The notes under the pieces: generated by a model
What the model was told of the DNA's origin: nothing
The model's database searches: none
The model's input: only the letters and a program-made list of their open reading frames with translations
In this document: in pieces, positions 24,165 through 33,285 of the stretch
How positions within the stretch are numbered: position 1 is the first letter of the stretch
Layout of the letters: every line of letters begins with the position of its first letter
Made by a program: the position numbers and the translations under genes
DNA from: Ktedonobacterales bacterium
GTDB taxonomy: Bacteria > Chloroflexota > Ktedonobacteria > Ktedonobacterales > JADMIN01
DNA: 34,707 bases
Direction: 5' to 3'
Assembly (NCBI GenBank): GCA_025450405.1
Contig: JANWHL010000016.1
Coordinates: 1 to 34,707, forward strand

Positions 24165-25817
24165 GTGAAGAAAGTCACCGTCGAACGTCCATCAAAGAGC
24201 GAAGCGATCCTCACCATCGAGCTCGGGTGGGATGAGCTCGAGAAGGCCTCGGAACGCGCGTATCGCGAGCTCGCTCAGCGCTACAACGTGCCCGGCTTTC
24301 GCCGCGGGCACGCCCCCCGCTCGATGCTTGAGCGTATGCTCGGTGGGGAATCCCTCTACGAGCACGGCCTTGAACACCTCGTCGAAGACAGCTACCGCGA
24401 AGCGATGCGTGAGAACCACCTCGCGCCGCTGGGGCAGCCCGACCTCGAAACGCCCCCCATGCGGCCCAATGAAGATTACACCTTCACGGCGCGCGTTCCC
24501 GTCGCGGCGCCGGTGGAGCTTGGCGACTTGGACGCCGTACGCGTTGAGCGGCCGCGCGTCGAGGTGAGCGAAGCGGACATCGATCGGGTGGTCAACGACC
24601 TGCGTGAGCAGCAAGCGCTGTGGATCCCCGTCGAGCGTCCGGCCACGGTCGGAGACCAGGTGATCGCCGACCTCAAGCTCACTGTCGGCGACCGTGTCAT
24701 CAACGACCTCCAGGACAACCCGTTCGAGCTGACGGATGAGCGCGCGGGCGTCTTTCATGGGATGGACGAGCACCTGATCGGGATGTCCGAAGGCGAGTCC
24801 AAAGAGTTCACGACCACGATTCCCGAGGACTATGCCAACACCGAGCTCGCCGGCCAGGAGGGCCACTATGTCGTGACCCTGAAGGGGGTCAAAGTCCGCG
24901 AGTTGCCCGAGATCGATGATGAACTGGCCAAAGCGTCTGGTGAGTTTGACACGCTCGGTGGCCTGCGCGAGGGCATCCGTGATGAGCTCCGTGAGCGCCG
25001 GGAAACCAACGCCGACCGCGACTTCCGCGAGCGGGTGCTCGCGGCCGTTGCTGACCAGGCCGAGGTCGAGATTCACCCGATCATGGTCCGCGAGGAAGTG
25101 GACGCGATGGTGCGCGAAACGCGCAACATGCTGGAGCAGAGCCACTTCGGGCTGGAGCAGTTCCTGTCGGCCAGCGGTAAGACCGAGGAGGCCTACCGCC
25201 AGGAACTGGAGCCCGAGGCCCGCGCGCGTGTCAAGCGCAATCTGGTGCTGCTGGCCATCGCCGAACGTGAGGGTCTGACCGCGACGGACGACGAGACGCA
25301 GGCGTGGCTCGACGTGCTCGGCCGCGTCGGCGGCAAGCGGCGTCGCCTGCGTGACCTGAGCCGCGGCCAACGCGAGTTCATCGCGGAGCGCATCCGGCGT
25401 GAGAAGGCCACCACGTTCGTGATCGACGCCGCCACCGCGCGAACGGCCGCCGAGGCCGGAGCGGCGGCGGCGGCGCGCGCCGGCGCGGACGAGCCACCCG
25501 CGGACGAATTACCCGCGGACGAGTTACCCGCGGACGAGTCATCCGCGGCGGCGCGCGCCGACATGGCGGAGACCATGGCCAGCCCTGACGAGACCGCCGC
25601 GCCGGCCGCGGCGCCGGAGACCGCGACTACTGAGACTGAGGCGGCCGCCGCGACCGCGGACGACGGCGGGGCCAGCGCACCCGGTGCACCCAGCGATGGG
25701 GAGACCACGCCGACCGAGGGAAGTGCAACCATTCCAACTGAAGCGATAGTGAGCGAATCCACGATGAGCGGTGAGGCCCCGGAGGGGACCATGGCCGCGC
25801 CAAAGGGGGGCGCCTGA
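24165..25817 (+). CDS. tig: Trigger factor (ribosome-associated chaperone and prolyl isomerase)
   Basis: The 550-residue chaperone binds the ribosome exit tunnel and shields nascent chains. The N-terminal domain carries YNVPGFRRGHAP, the ribosome-binding signature GFRxGxxP. The FKBP-like isomerase domain covers the region of VGDQVIADLKLTV to EGHYVVTLKGVKVRELPEID, and the helical C-terminal arms follow. GTG at 24165 is chosen because GGAGGA lies 4 bases upstream; the frame opens at 24129. The last 110 residues are an unusual low-complexity tail of Ala, Glu, Asp, Thr and Pro, with about four tandem copies of PADEL encoded by a 15-bp repeat near 25485-25544. The protein is longer than the usual 430-450 residues because of this tail. 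clpX follows after 289 bases with no recognisable gene. Confidence 0.95.
   Translation: MKKVTVERPSKSEAILTIELGWDELEKASERAYRELAQRYNVPGFRRGHAPRSMLERMLGGESLYEHGLEHLVEDSYREAMRENHLAPLGQPDLETPPMRPNEDYTFTARVPVAAPVELGDLDAVRVERPRVEVSEADIDRVVNDLREQQALWIPVERPATVGDQVIADLKLTVGDRVINDLQDNPFELTDERAGVFHGMDEHLIGMSEGESKEFTTTIPEDYANTELAGQEGHYVVTLKGVKVRELPEIDDELAKASGEFDTLGGLREGIRDELRERRETNADRDFRERVLAAVADQAEVEIHPIMVREEVDAMVRETRNMLEQSHFGLEQFLSASGKTEEAYRQELEPEARARVKRNLVLLAIAEREGLTATDDETQAWLDVLGRVGGKRRRLRDLSRGQREFIAERIRREKATTFVIDAATARTAAEAGAAAAARAGADEPPADELPADELPADESSAAARADMAETMASPDETAAPAAAPETATTETEAAAATADDGGASAPGAPSDGETTPTEGSATIPTEAIVSESTMSGEAPEGTMAAPKGGA
25485..25544 (+). repeat. 15-bp tandem repeat inside tig
   Basis: About four units of GCGGACGAGTTACCC-like sequence encode ADEP/ADEL/ADES repeats in the acidic tail of trigger factor. 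Copy number could vary between strains by slippage. Confidence 0.8.
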
Positions 25818-26106
25818 AGCACTGAGTATCGCGAGGACCTCGGAACCGCGTCCCGGTGATGCCATCGCGCCGTCAAGTAGGACCATTGGTTCCCATGGGA
25901 CGACGGGCAACACCCCGGAAACGCGCACCAGAGCGGGGCGCGCCCCACGGGCGAGCAACAGGACGATGATACCGCGGGGATCTTCCCGCGTTCTACACTG
26001 CAACCGAAACGGATGGCCTGAGGACGGCGAGGGCACGGGCCACCACGGGCGGGCCCGGCCGTTGGCCCCGCGCTCCGCGCGGCGGGCACGAGGGGATGGT
26101 GACAAC

Positions 26107-27381
26107 GTGGCGAACACGAAGGGTACGCGCTTGACCTACCGCTGTTCGTTTTGCGGCAAGAGTCAGGAGCAGGTTCAGCGCCTGATCGCCGGACCTGGCG
26201 GGGTGTACATTTGTGACGAGTGCATCGACCTCTGCCGGGAGATTATCGAGGAAGAACAATCAACGGCCAAGCCGCGAGTCGCGACCGGCAAGCTCCCGAC
26301 GCCGCGTAAGATTTACGATCAGCTCAACCAGTATGTCATCGGCCAGGAGCGCGCCAAGAAAACGCTCTCGGTGGCTGTGTACAATCACTACAAGCGCATC
26401 AACTCCGGGATGCAGATCGATGAGGTGGAGCTTGGGAAAAGCAACATCCTGCTCATCGGGCCGACCGGCTGTGGCAAAACACTCCTCGCCCAAACGCTGG
26501 CCAAAGTCCTGGATGTGCCGTTTTGCATCGCCGACGCGACCGCGCTCACCGAGGCCGGGTATGTGGGCGAGGATGTTGAGAACATCCTACTCCGCCTGAT
26601 CCAGATGGCCGATTTCGACGTTGCCCGCGCCGAACGAGGCATCGTCTATATCGACGAGATCGACAAGATCGCTCGTAAGTCCGACAACCCTTCAATCACC
26701 CGCGACGTTTCGGGCGAGGGCGTCCAGCAGGCCCTCCTCAAGATCATCGAGGGCACGGTCGCCAACGTTCCACCTCAGGGCGGCCGCAAGCATCCCCATC
26801 AGGATTTCATCCAGATCAACACGCAAAACATTCTCTTCATCTGTGGCGGTGCCTTTGAGGGGCTCGACAAAATCGTCGAGCAGCGACTCGGCAGCCACAA
26901 GCTCATGGGCTTCAAAGCCGCCGTCGAAGAAACGCCCGAAATGAGTAACGACGCGCTCGCGCAGGCTATCCCGGATGACCTGCTCAAGTTCGGCCTCATT
27001 CCCGAGTTTGTCGGCAGATTGCCGATCACCGTGGCCCTCGAAAACCTCGATAAGTCGGCGCTTGTTCGCATTCTGACCGAGCCCAAGAACGCGATCATCA
27101 AGCAGTATCAGAAGTTGCTCCACCTCGACCGGGCTGAGCTGGTGTTCACCAACGATGCTCTGGAGGCGGCGGCTGATAGCGCGCTGAAGCAAAAAACAGG
27201 CGCGCGCGGCCTGCGGACCATTGTCGAAGAGGTCCTGCTCGATGTCATGTTCGAGCTGCCATCCCGCGCGGATGTCAAGAAAGTCATCATCGACGGCGAG
27301 ACTATCGGCCGTCGCAAGCCTCCGCAGATGGTGACGCGCGCCGAGGCGCGCACTATCGAGCTGGAGGACGAATCGGCCTAA
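26107..27381 (+). CDS. clpX: ATP-dependent Clp protease ATP-binding subunit ClpX
   Basis: The 424-residue unfoldase has the normal family length. Its zinc-binding domain uses Cys13, Cys16, Cys36 and Cys39 (CSFC then CDEC). The AAA+ module has Walker A GPTGCGKT at 118-125 and Walker B GIVYIDEIDKI. GYVGEDVENIL forms the pore loop, and LMGFKA near GSHK corresponds to the IGF loop that docks into ClpP. Sensor 2 appears in GARGLR. The GTG at 26107 is chosen to match the family N-terminus; AGGGGA lies about 10 bases upstream, and the frame opens much earlier (25771) in non-conserved sequence. No clpP is found between tig and clpX, as is common elsewhere. Confidence 0.97.
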   Translation: MANTKGTRLTYRCSFCGKSQEQVQRLIAGPGGVYICDECIDLCREIIEEEQSTAKPRVATGKLPTPRKIYDQLNQYVIGQERAKKTLSVAVYNHYKRINSGMQIDEVELGKSNILLIGPTGCGKTLLAQTLAKVLDVPFCIADATALTEAGYVGEDVENILLRLIQMADFDVARAERGIVYIDEIDKIARKSDNPSITRDVSGEGVQQALLKIIEGTVANVPPQGGRKHPHQDFIQINTQNILFICGGAFEGLDKIVEQRLGSHKLMGFKAAVEETPEMSNDALAQAIPDDLLKFGLIPEFVGRLPITVALENLDKSALVRILTEPKNAIIKQYQKLLHLDRAELVFTNDALEAAADSALKQKTGARGLRTIVEEVLLDVMFELPSRADVKKVIIDGETIGRRKPPQMVTRAEARTIELEDESA

Positions 27382-27534
27382 TCCCCGCCCCGCGCCGGCG
27401 ACCGCGCGGCGCCCTCCATGGCGTCCGTTCGCGGTGGCCCAGCCGCCGCCGTGCCCACGGCACTCAGATTGGCACGCAAAGTCAGGCACAGCGGCGTACG
27501 CGCGATGGGTATCTAGCTAAGGATTACGGACGCT

Positions 27535-30165
27535 ATGGAAGATCGACCGGTCGGAGAGCGGGAGCTTGACATCACCCAGGAGCACGCGTCTGAAGAGCGC
27601 GCCCACGAGGAGCCAGCCGTGCGAGAGTATCCCCTCGTCCCGCTGAAGAATACCGTCATCTTCCCGCGTACTCGCGTGAATCTGACCATTGGCCGGGACA
27701 AATCGGTTCAGGCCGTTGAGGTGGCGAATAAAGAGGGGCGGCAGTTCGTGGCCGCCACGCAGCGCGCCGCCGATCTCGATGACCCCGCCCCGGACGAAGT
27801 CTTCGATACCGCGACCCTCGTCGAACTCGTCCAATTCCAGCCGCAGCAAGACGGGACGATTCAGATCAGCGTCGAGGGCCTGCGCCGCGTGCGGATCGAG
27901 GACTGGATCGAACGCGATCCGTATGCGCGTGTCGCCGTGACGCGTCCCGCTGAGCATACGCCCACCGGCCCGCAGGCGGACGCGCTCGTGCGCTATGCCG
28001 TCAATCTCTTCGAGCGCTACACGCAACTCAACCGGCGCTTCAGCGCGGACGACGTGGGCTCCGTTACCGGGCTGCGCAGCCCGGCTCGCCTCTCGGACAT
28101 GCTGGCCGCGCATGTGATCAACGACTACAAGGTCCAGCAGGACTTGCTCGAGACCCTCGATCCGCTGGTGCGCCTGGAAAAGATCACGTTGAGCCTTGGC
28201 AATGAGATCGAGATCCTCGAGCTCGAGGCGAAGATCCGGCAGCGTGTCCGCCAGCAAGTGGACAAGAACCAGAAGGAGTACTACCTCAAGGAGCAGCTGC
28301 GCGCCATCCAGGAGGAGCTCGGGCACGACGTGGCCAATGAGATCCAGGAACTGCGTGAGCGCATGGAGCGCAAAGGCTTGCCACCGGAAGTGGATGTCAA
28401 GGCGAAGAAGGAACTGGACCGGCTCGAGCGTATGCCCCCGCATTCCGCCGAACTTGGTGTCCTGCGCAACTATCTGGATTGGATCCTTGCGCTCCCCTGG
28501 CAGGACCGGACCGAGGACCGGCTCGATATGGACTTTGCGCAGCGCGTGCTCGACGACGACCACTATGGGCTTGATAAGGTCAAAGAGCGCATCATCGAGT
28601 TCCTGGCTGTGCGCCAGCTTCGTCTCCAGTACGCCGAGCGCCAGCGGATCGCCGCCGGGGACGTGGCGAGCGTGGATACGCTCGGCGGGCGCAATGGCGC
28701 CCACAAGGGCCCGATCCTGTGCCTGGTGGGCCCTCCCGGCGTTGGAAAAACCTCGCTTGGCCGATCGGTCGCACGGGCGCTGGGACGCAAGTTTGTGCGC
28801 ATTTCGCTCGGTGGTGTGCACGACGAGGCCGAAATCCGCGGTCACCGGCGCACGTACGTTGGCGCGCTGCCCGGGCGCATCCTGCAGGCGATGAAGACGG
28901 CCGGCGTCAAGAATCCGGTCTTCCTCCTGGACGAGATCGACAAGCTGGCATCGGACTATCGCGGTGACCCAGCGGCGGCGCTGCTCGAGGTGCTTGATCC
29001 AGAGCAGAACAATACCTTCACGGACCACTATCTCGAGGTCCCCTATGACCTCTCCGAAGTGTTCTTCATCTGCACCGGCAACAATCGCTACCAGATCCCG
29101 CGACCGCTAGCCGACCGCATGGACATCATCGAGATTCCTGGCTATACCGAGGAGGAGAAGATCGCCATCGGCCGCAATTTTGTGCTGCCGAAGGTGCTGG
29201 ATGAGCACGGCCTGGCGCGCAATCAGGTCCAGGTACCCGCCGGCGTGATGCGCTACGTCATCAATCGCTACACGCGGGAGGCCGGCGTCCGAGGCCTGGA
29301 ACGCCAGTTGGCCACGGTCTGCCGCAAGGCGGCCCGGCGCATCGTCAGTCATCCAGATGCTCGCGTTCGGCTGACTGACAAGAATGTCGAGCACTATCTC
29401 GGCATCCCGCGGTACACTCCGGATCGTGCGCAGGACCGTGGTCTGGTGGGGGTGGCTACTGGCCTGGCCTGGACGGAGCATGGCGGAACGCTGCTGCCCG
29501 TGGAGGTGGTCACCATGCCGGGGAAAGGCAACTTGATGGTGACCGGCCAGCTGGGCGACGTCATGCAGGAGTCGGCGCGCGCAGCCCTCTCATACATTCG
29601 CTCGCGTTCCGACGAGCTGGATATCGCACCGTCTTTTAGCGACAACCTCGATCTCCACATCCACCTCCCCGAGGGCGCCATCCCCAAAGATGGGCCGTCC
29701 GCCGGCATCACCATCGCGCTCGCGCTGATCTCCGCGCTCACCCGGCGCCCGATCCGCAGTGATCTCGCGATGACCGGCGAAATTACCCTCCGGGGGCGAG
29801 TCCTGGCGATCGGCGGTCTCAAAGAGAAGGTGATGGCGGCCCATCGCGCGGGGATCCGCAACTTGTTGGTTCCCAGCGAGAATCGTAAGGACCTGGCTGA
29901 CGTGCCGCCGAAAATCCGCGCTGAGATGGAATTCACGATGGTGGAGAACATGGACCAAGTGCTCGACGTCGCGCTCCTTCCACCGGAACCCGACCTGGAC
30001 GATGGCGAAGGACATGACCCCGAAGAGTTCGGCGGGGAAGCCGACGTGCCCGGCGACGAGAACCCGTTGGTGGGCGAGCTGATTCCCGGGGGCGAGCCCG
30101 AGAGCCCGATGCCGCCGCTGGGTGGGCTGGACATGCCGGCCGAGCAGGACGTGCCGCGGATGTAG
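27535..30165 (+). CDS. lon: ATP-dependent protease Lon
   Basis: The 876-residue serine protease degrades misfolded and regulatory proteins. The N-terminal LonN domain begins at YPLVPLKNTVIFPRTRVNL, followed by a coiled coil (QVDKNQKEYYLKEQLRAIQEEL). The AAA+ domain has Walker A GPPGVGKT at 399-406 and Walker B FLLDEIDKL. The protease domain has the catalytic dyad Ser722 (PKDGPSAGIT) and Lys765 (GGLKEKVMAA), 43 residues apart as in E. coli Lon. The ends are unusual: about 25 acidic residues before LonN, and a roughly 60-residue acidic, Pro/Gly-rich tail after the protease domain. AAGGA is 11 bases before the ATG. It follows clpX by 153 bases. Confidence 0.97.
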   Translation: MEDRPVGERELDITQEHASEERAHEEPAVREYPLVPLKNTVIFPRTRVNLTIGRDKSVQAVEVANKEGRQFVAATQRAADLDDPAPDEVFDTATLVELVQFQPQQDGTIQISVEGLRRVRIEDWIERDPYARVAVTRPAEHTPTGPQADALVRYAVNLFERYTQLNRRFSADDVGSVTGLRSPARLSDMLAAHVINDYKVQQDLLETLDPLVRLEKITLSLGNEIEILELEAKIRQRVRQQVDKNQKEYYLKEQLRAIQEELGHDVANEIQELRERMERKGLPPEVDVKAKKELDRLERMPPHSAELGVLRNYLDWILALPWQDRTEDRLDMDFAQRVLDDDHYGLDKVKERIIEFLAVRQLRLQYAERQRIAAGDVASVDTLGGRNGAHKGPILCLVGPPGVGKTSLGRSVARALGRKFVRISLGGVHDEAEIRGHRRTYVGALPGRILQAMKTAGVKNPVFLLDEIDKLASDYRGDPAAALLEVLDPEQNNTFTDHYLEVPYDLSEVFFICTGNNRYQIPRPLADRMDIIEIPGYTEEEKIAIGRNFVLPKVLDEHGLARNQVQVPAGVMRYVINRYTREAGVRGLERQLATVCRKAARRIVSHPDARVRLTDKNVEHYLGIPRYTPDRAQDRGLVGVATGLAWTEHGGTLLPVEVVTMPGKGNLMVTGQLGDVMQESARAALSYIRSRSDELDIAPSFSDNLDLHIHLPEGAIPKDGPSAGITIALALISALTRRPIRSDLAMTGEITLRGRVLAIGGLKEKVMAAHRAGIRNLLVPSENRKDLADVPPKIRAEMEFTMVENMDQVLDVALLPPEPDLDDGEGHDPEEFGGEADVPGDENPLVGELIPGGEPESPMPPLGGLDMPAEQDVPRM

Positions 30166-30469
30166 CCCAGGGTCGCGCTGATCGGTTTCCCGCCGGCACG
30201 CCCGCATCGCCGGGCATCTGGACGAGGCCTGGCGCATGGGTGCTGTGGTGTGCGCCCTGGACGACATAGCCCCGGGCAAGCGCCGATAGCGTGGAGGGCG
30301 ATCCGTGCGAATGCGACCGCATCTAGTCCCAAAGCGTGGTGAATCGTGGCGCCTTTCAGGCGCCTGAAGACGGGCCGGGCGTCCACCGGACGCCCCTACG
30401 AAGCCGCCGGCGTGAACTTCGCTGAATCGGTATGCGCAGGACGCGCGCAACGTGTCCACGTTGGCCGTT
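30166..30469. repeat. Dispersed hairpin repeat between lon and the broken arsB-usp locus
   Basis: No gene is seen here. A compound element starts with the perfect hairpin GGCGCCT-TTC-AGGCGCC (30348-30364), then TGAAGACG, then the perfect hairpin GGGCGTCC-ACC-GGACGCCC (30377-30395) and CCTACGAAGCC. The second half matches 1587-1627 nearly base for base, and the GGCGGCTGAAGACGCG part recurs at 34113-34128. This is a lineage repeat of REP-like type, and it may end the lon transcript. Confidence 0.65.
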
Positions 30470-31159
30470 CTACGGCCGGATCAGCAGCACCGGACACGGC
30501 GCGTGGTCGGTGACGTAGCACGCGATGTGGCCAACGAAATGGGGACCCGGCGGGGGCGGGGCGCCCACATGCCGCCGAGCTCTAACCACTACCAGCTCGG
30601 CGGGCCAATCCCGCGCCGCCAGGACGATCTCGCGCTCGGGCTGGCCAGCCACCAGCGCCGGTGACACGGTGGCCGGGCTGGCAACGCTGGGGATAGGGGG
30701 ACTGGGCGGTGCGCCGCTGATGGCCCTCAGCCGGGCCGCGGCACGCTGGAGGATGGCCTCGCCCGCGACACGGTCCGCGTCCTCAACGCGAGCGCGCCAG
30801 GTGGCGTCGTTCGAGAACAAGGTCGAGATGGCCGTCCCGAGCAGCAGGACATTCAGGAGGAGTCGGCGCTGGCTGCCTCCGGCCAGCGCCGCTGCATGCG
30901 CCGCCGCCCAATCGAATAAGCCGGAGCGCTCGACCAAGGCGGCGATGGCCATCAGGCCAAGGAAGAACAGGAAGACGTCCCAGTTGGCCGTGAGGACGCC
31001 CAACGCCTGGAGCGGTGAGACGATGCCAAGTAGGAGCATGGCCGCGCCACCCGCCAGGGCGGCGGCGGCTTAGTTCAGTCGGCGCGGGCGCACCATCACC
31101 AGGGTGAGGGTCGCGCCAAAGATGACCAGGGCGGCCGCCAACCACACGGGCGGAGTCAC
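30470..31159 (-). pseudogene. arsB-like transporter gene, nonsense-interrupted and fused to a universal stress protein tail
   Basis: From GTG at 31159 the frame reads VTPPVWLAAALVIFGATLTLVMVRPRRLN, the first membrane helix of an ArsB/NhaD-type ion transporter, then meets TAA at 31072-31070. The same frame continues without a shift as AAAALAGGAAMLLLGIVSP and then NWDVFLFFLGLMAIAALVE and LFSNDAT, further ArsB-type segments. Just after SNDAT the similarity changes abruptly to a soluble region (REIVLAARDWPAELVVVRARRH, ending DHAPCPVLLIRP), which is the C-terminal part of a universal stress protein. So an internal deletion joined two genes and a stop codon broke the 5' part. The start overlaps the upstream gene as GTGA. 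A shortened product from ATG at 31039 is possible but unlikely to transport. Confidence 0.75.
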
Positions 31160-31599
31160 GTATGCGCGGGCTGGTCGCCAGCGTCGACAATCGCCAGGCG
31201 TGGCCGGAACCGCGAACCGTCGCCCTCGCGTATCGCGCGATCGGCCAATGTCTCCCACGGGACGAGGTGTGAAATTTCCCCGGACTCTTGCAGGTCGATC
31301 AAGTGCCGGAGCGCGGTGGGCATGTCGCGTGTGGTGAGCACGCGGAACCAGCGCCCGCCGGCGATGTCCAGGCGGTAGACGGTATACCGCGTCGCCGGGC
31401 GCGCGTGCAGACTGGCGACCTGGCCGCGCAGCGCTCGAGTGATGGCGCCGTGAATGGCGTCGAGATGGAGCATGATTTCGCGGTCGCCCTCGGCGTAATC
31501 GTCCGTGGTGAGTGTGTCCCGAGCCTCGGCGCGCAAGCCTTCCAACTCGCGCAGCCGAGCGCGGGCGCGGGCAATGAAGGCTTCCTGCTCGGGCGTCAT
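31156..31599 (-). CDS. Hypothetical protein with N-terminal coiled coil, coupled to the broken arsB-like gene
   Basis: The 147-residue product is not a family I recognise. Residues 1-60 are helical and charged (MTPEQEAFIARARARLRELE, then GDREIMLHLDAIHGAITRAL) and are followed by a mixed alpha/beta part with YTVYRLDIAGGRWFRVLTTRDMPTALRHLIDL. GGGGAG lies 9 bases before the ATG at 31599; the frame continues to 31749 without similarity. Its TGA overlaps the GTG of the arsB-like pseudogene (GTGA), so the two were once coupled. It has no signal peptide or membrane segment. It may be an accessory or sensing partner of the lost transporter. Confidence 0.65.
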   Translation of the reverse strand: MTPEQEAFIARARARLRELEGLRAEARDTLTTDDYAEGDREIMLHLDAIHGAITRALRGQVASLHARPATRYTVYRLDIAGGRWFRVLTTRDMPTALRHLIDLQESGEISHLVPWETLADRAIREGDGSRFRPRLAIVDAGDQPAHT

Positions 31600-31900
31600 C
31601 GCGATGATCTCCCCTCGTGTGCTCGCCTCGGTGGAGGCCGAAGGGCCGCCATCACCCTTCAGTGTAGCACCTGCATGGGTGGTCCGGCCCACCACGGGAC
31701 GGGTGGCCAGCGCGCGACACGGGATGTACACTGCCCACAAGGTGTGCACCGCCCCAGGGCAACGGCGCGCGTGTCCAGGGGCGTGGAGATCCGTGGGCGG
31801 CCAGCACGGGAGGGATGCCAGTGAGCACCGACGCGACGTGTGAAGGCGTGGGGCCGTTGACCTTCACATGTATATTCACGTGTCGTGGGCGCGCCGCGAG

Positions 31901-32974
31901 ATGACGAACCTCGAACGGGCGTTGTCCGCCCACCGGGCCATGGAACGATATTTCGCGGCTGGCCGGGGTCTTTATCGGCAATCGCACCCGGTGCGGCCAG
32001 ATGAGCGCTACGCGTACATTTGGCCCTATTCAAGAGCGCTCGCGGCCACCATCGACTTAGTCGAGCTGGGCGCGCTCGATCGCGCGGCGCTAGATGGCCT
32101 GTTGGGTGGGCTGGCGGAGTACTGGCACGCTCGACCGCGGTTAGGCCCACCGCGTTTTACCTCCGCCGTTCGTCCACCGCTCTGGCATGGCCGGGGTGTT
32201 TCTTACGACGACAACGTGTGGCCCGCGCTCAGCCTCGTGCGCATCCATGCGCTCACGGGCAACCTCGCCGCGCTGACCCGGGCCGTCGAGGTGTTCGACT
32301 TCGCGGTGGACGGCTGGGCCACAAGGCCGGGTGGTCCGCCGCCTGGTGGCGTGTACTGGCAGTATCAGGCCGTCGGCCAATCCAATCATGACCGCAATAC
32401 GTGCTCCAATGGCCCTACCGCCCTGCTTGGGCTGGGCCTGCATGCCGTGACCCAGGACGCTAGTCAGCTCGCGTGGGCGCGGCGCATCTACGATTGGGTC
32501 AACGCCTACCTCCGCGACCCAGACGATGGCCTCTACTGGGATCACTTGCTCACCACCAGCCGCACCGCGTACTGGGTTGACAGGACCAAGTGGACGTATA
32601 ACCAGGGCACGATGATTGGCGCTGGCGCGCTGATCAATCGCCTGGGCGCGGATGGCGATGGCGCCTGCCTGCGCGCCGCCATCGCGAGCGCCGAAACGGC
32701 CCTGCGATTCTTCGACGGCCGGTACGAGAGCCAAATGCCCGCGTTCAACGCGGTTTTCTTTCGCCATCTGCTCGCGCTGGTGCCGCTCGTGCCCGACCGG
32801 CACGCCCTGGCGCGCGACGCCCTGACCGCGCTGCGCGAGTACGCGGAGTGGGGGTGGACCAGTGTGCGCGATCCCGCGACCGGTCTCTTTGGCCCCAGTG
32901 CGGCCAACTTGATTGATCAGGGCGCCTGGACGGAAATCTACGCGTGTCTCGCACGCGCCGATGCTGGGGCTTAG
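31901..32974 (+). CDS. GH76-like glycoside hydrolase (alpha-1,6-mannanase type), apparently cytoplasmic
   Basis: The 357-residue protein has an (alpha/alpha)6-type helical pattern and the adjacent acid pair Asp103-Asp104 in SYDDNVWPAL, matching the catalytic DD of GH76 enzymes. CSNGPTALLGLGLH, DGLYWDH, WTYNQGTMIGAGALI and AFNAVFFRHLL are further family blocks. GH76 members hydrolyse alpha-1,6-mannose linkages in mannans and glycolipids. No signal peptide is seen, which is odd for a polysaccharide hydrolase and suggests an intracellular oligosaccharide substrate. The start is uncertain: ATG at 31901 and ATG at 31868 both lack a clear ribosome site. The shorter one is given because similarity begins there. 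Confidence 0.8.
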   Translation: MTNLERALSAHRAMERYFAAGRGLYRQSHPVRPDERYAYIWPYSRALAATIDLVELGALDRAALDGLLGGLAEYWHARPRLGPPRFTSAVRPPLWHGRGVSYDDNVWPALSLVRIHALTGNLAALTRAVEVFDFAVDGWATRPGGPPPGGVYWQYQAVGQSNHDRNTCSNGPTALLGLGLHAVTQDASQLAWARRIYDWVNAYLRDPDDGLYWDHLLTTSRTAYWVDRTKWTYNQGTMIGAGALINRLGADGDGACLRAAIASAETALRFFDGRYESQMPAFNAVFFRHLLALVPLVPDRHALARDALTALREYAEWGWTSVRDPATGLFGPSAANLIDQGAWTEIYACLARADAGA

Positions 32975-33022
32975 GGCATGCGCATCCCTGGGAACGGGTC
33001 AATCGACCAACCGGGAACCAGG

Positions 33023-33051
33023 TTGCGTGTTCAGGCGTCTGGTTGGATAAT
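33023..33051 (+). promoter_or_regulatory. Probable promoter of the lipoprotein gene
   Basis: TTGCGT at 33023-33028 and GATAAT at 33046-33051 are separated by 17 bases. The start site would lie near 33058, giving a leader of about 160 or 230 bases depending on the start codon used. CCAACC and GGTTGG arms (33008, 33041) flank it. The rest of this gap shows no gene. Confidence 0.5.
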
Positions 33052-33285
33052 GGAGCGGGTTGGGTGGCGGCCGTGCCCCGGCCGGATTGGGGTCGCGGGC
33101 CATAGCTGGCGCAGGTTCGCGAGTTGGTCGCGCGCCTGTCGGCCGCGGGGGCACCCGCAGGGTGACGGCGACAATGAGTGGACGATTGCGTACGCGTTGG
33201 CATGAGGGAGTGATGGACCATGCGTGGATGGGATGCGGCAAGCGGGTTCCAGGCGCCCCGGCACAAGACCGGGACGGGAGCATCC

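Noticed and set aside
24192..25370. 392-residue minus-strand open frame
   Set aside because: It is the antisense shadow of trigger factor.
27517..29028. 503-residue minus-strand open frame
   Set aside because: It is antisense to lon, which has every catalytic motif; the reverse product is low-complexity and family-free.
31868..31901. Signal peptide or leader for the GH76-like protein
   Set aside because: The extra residues are polar and charged, with no hydrophobic core.
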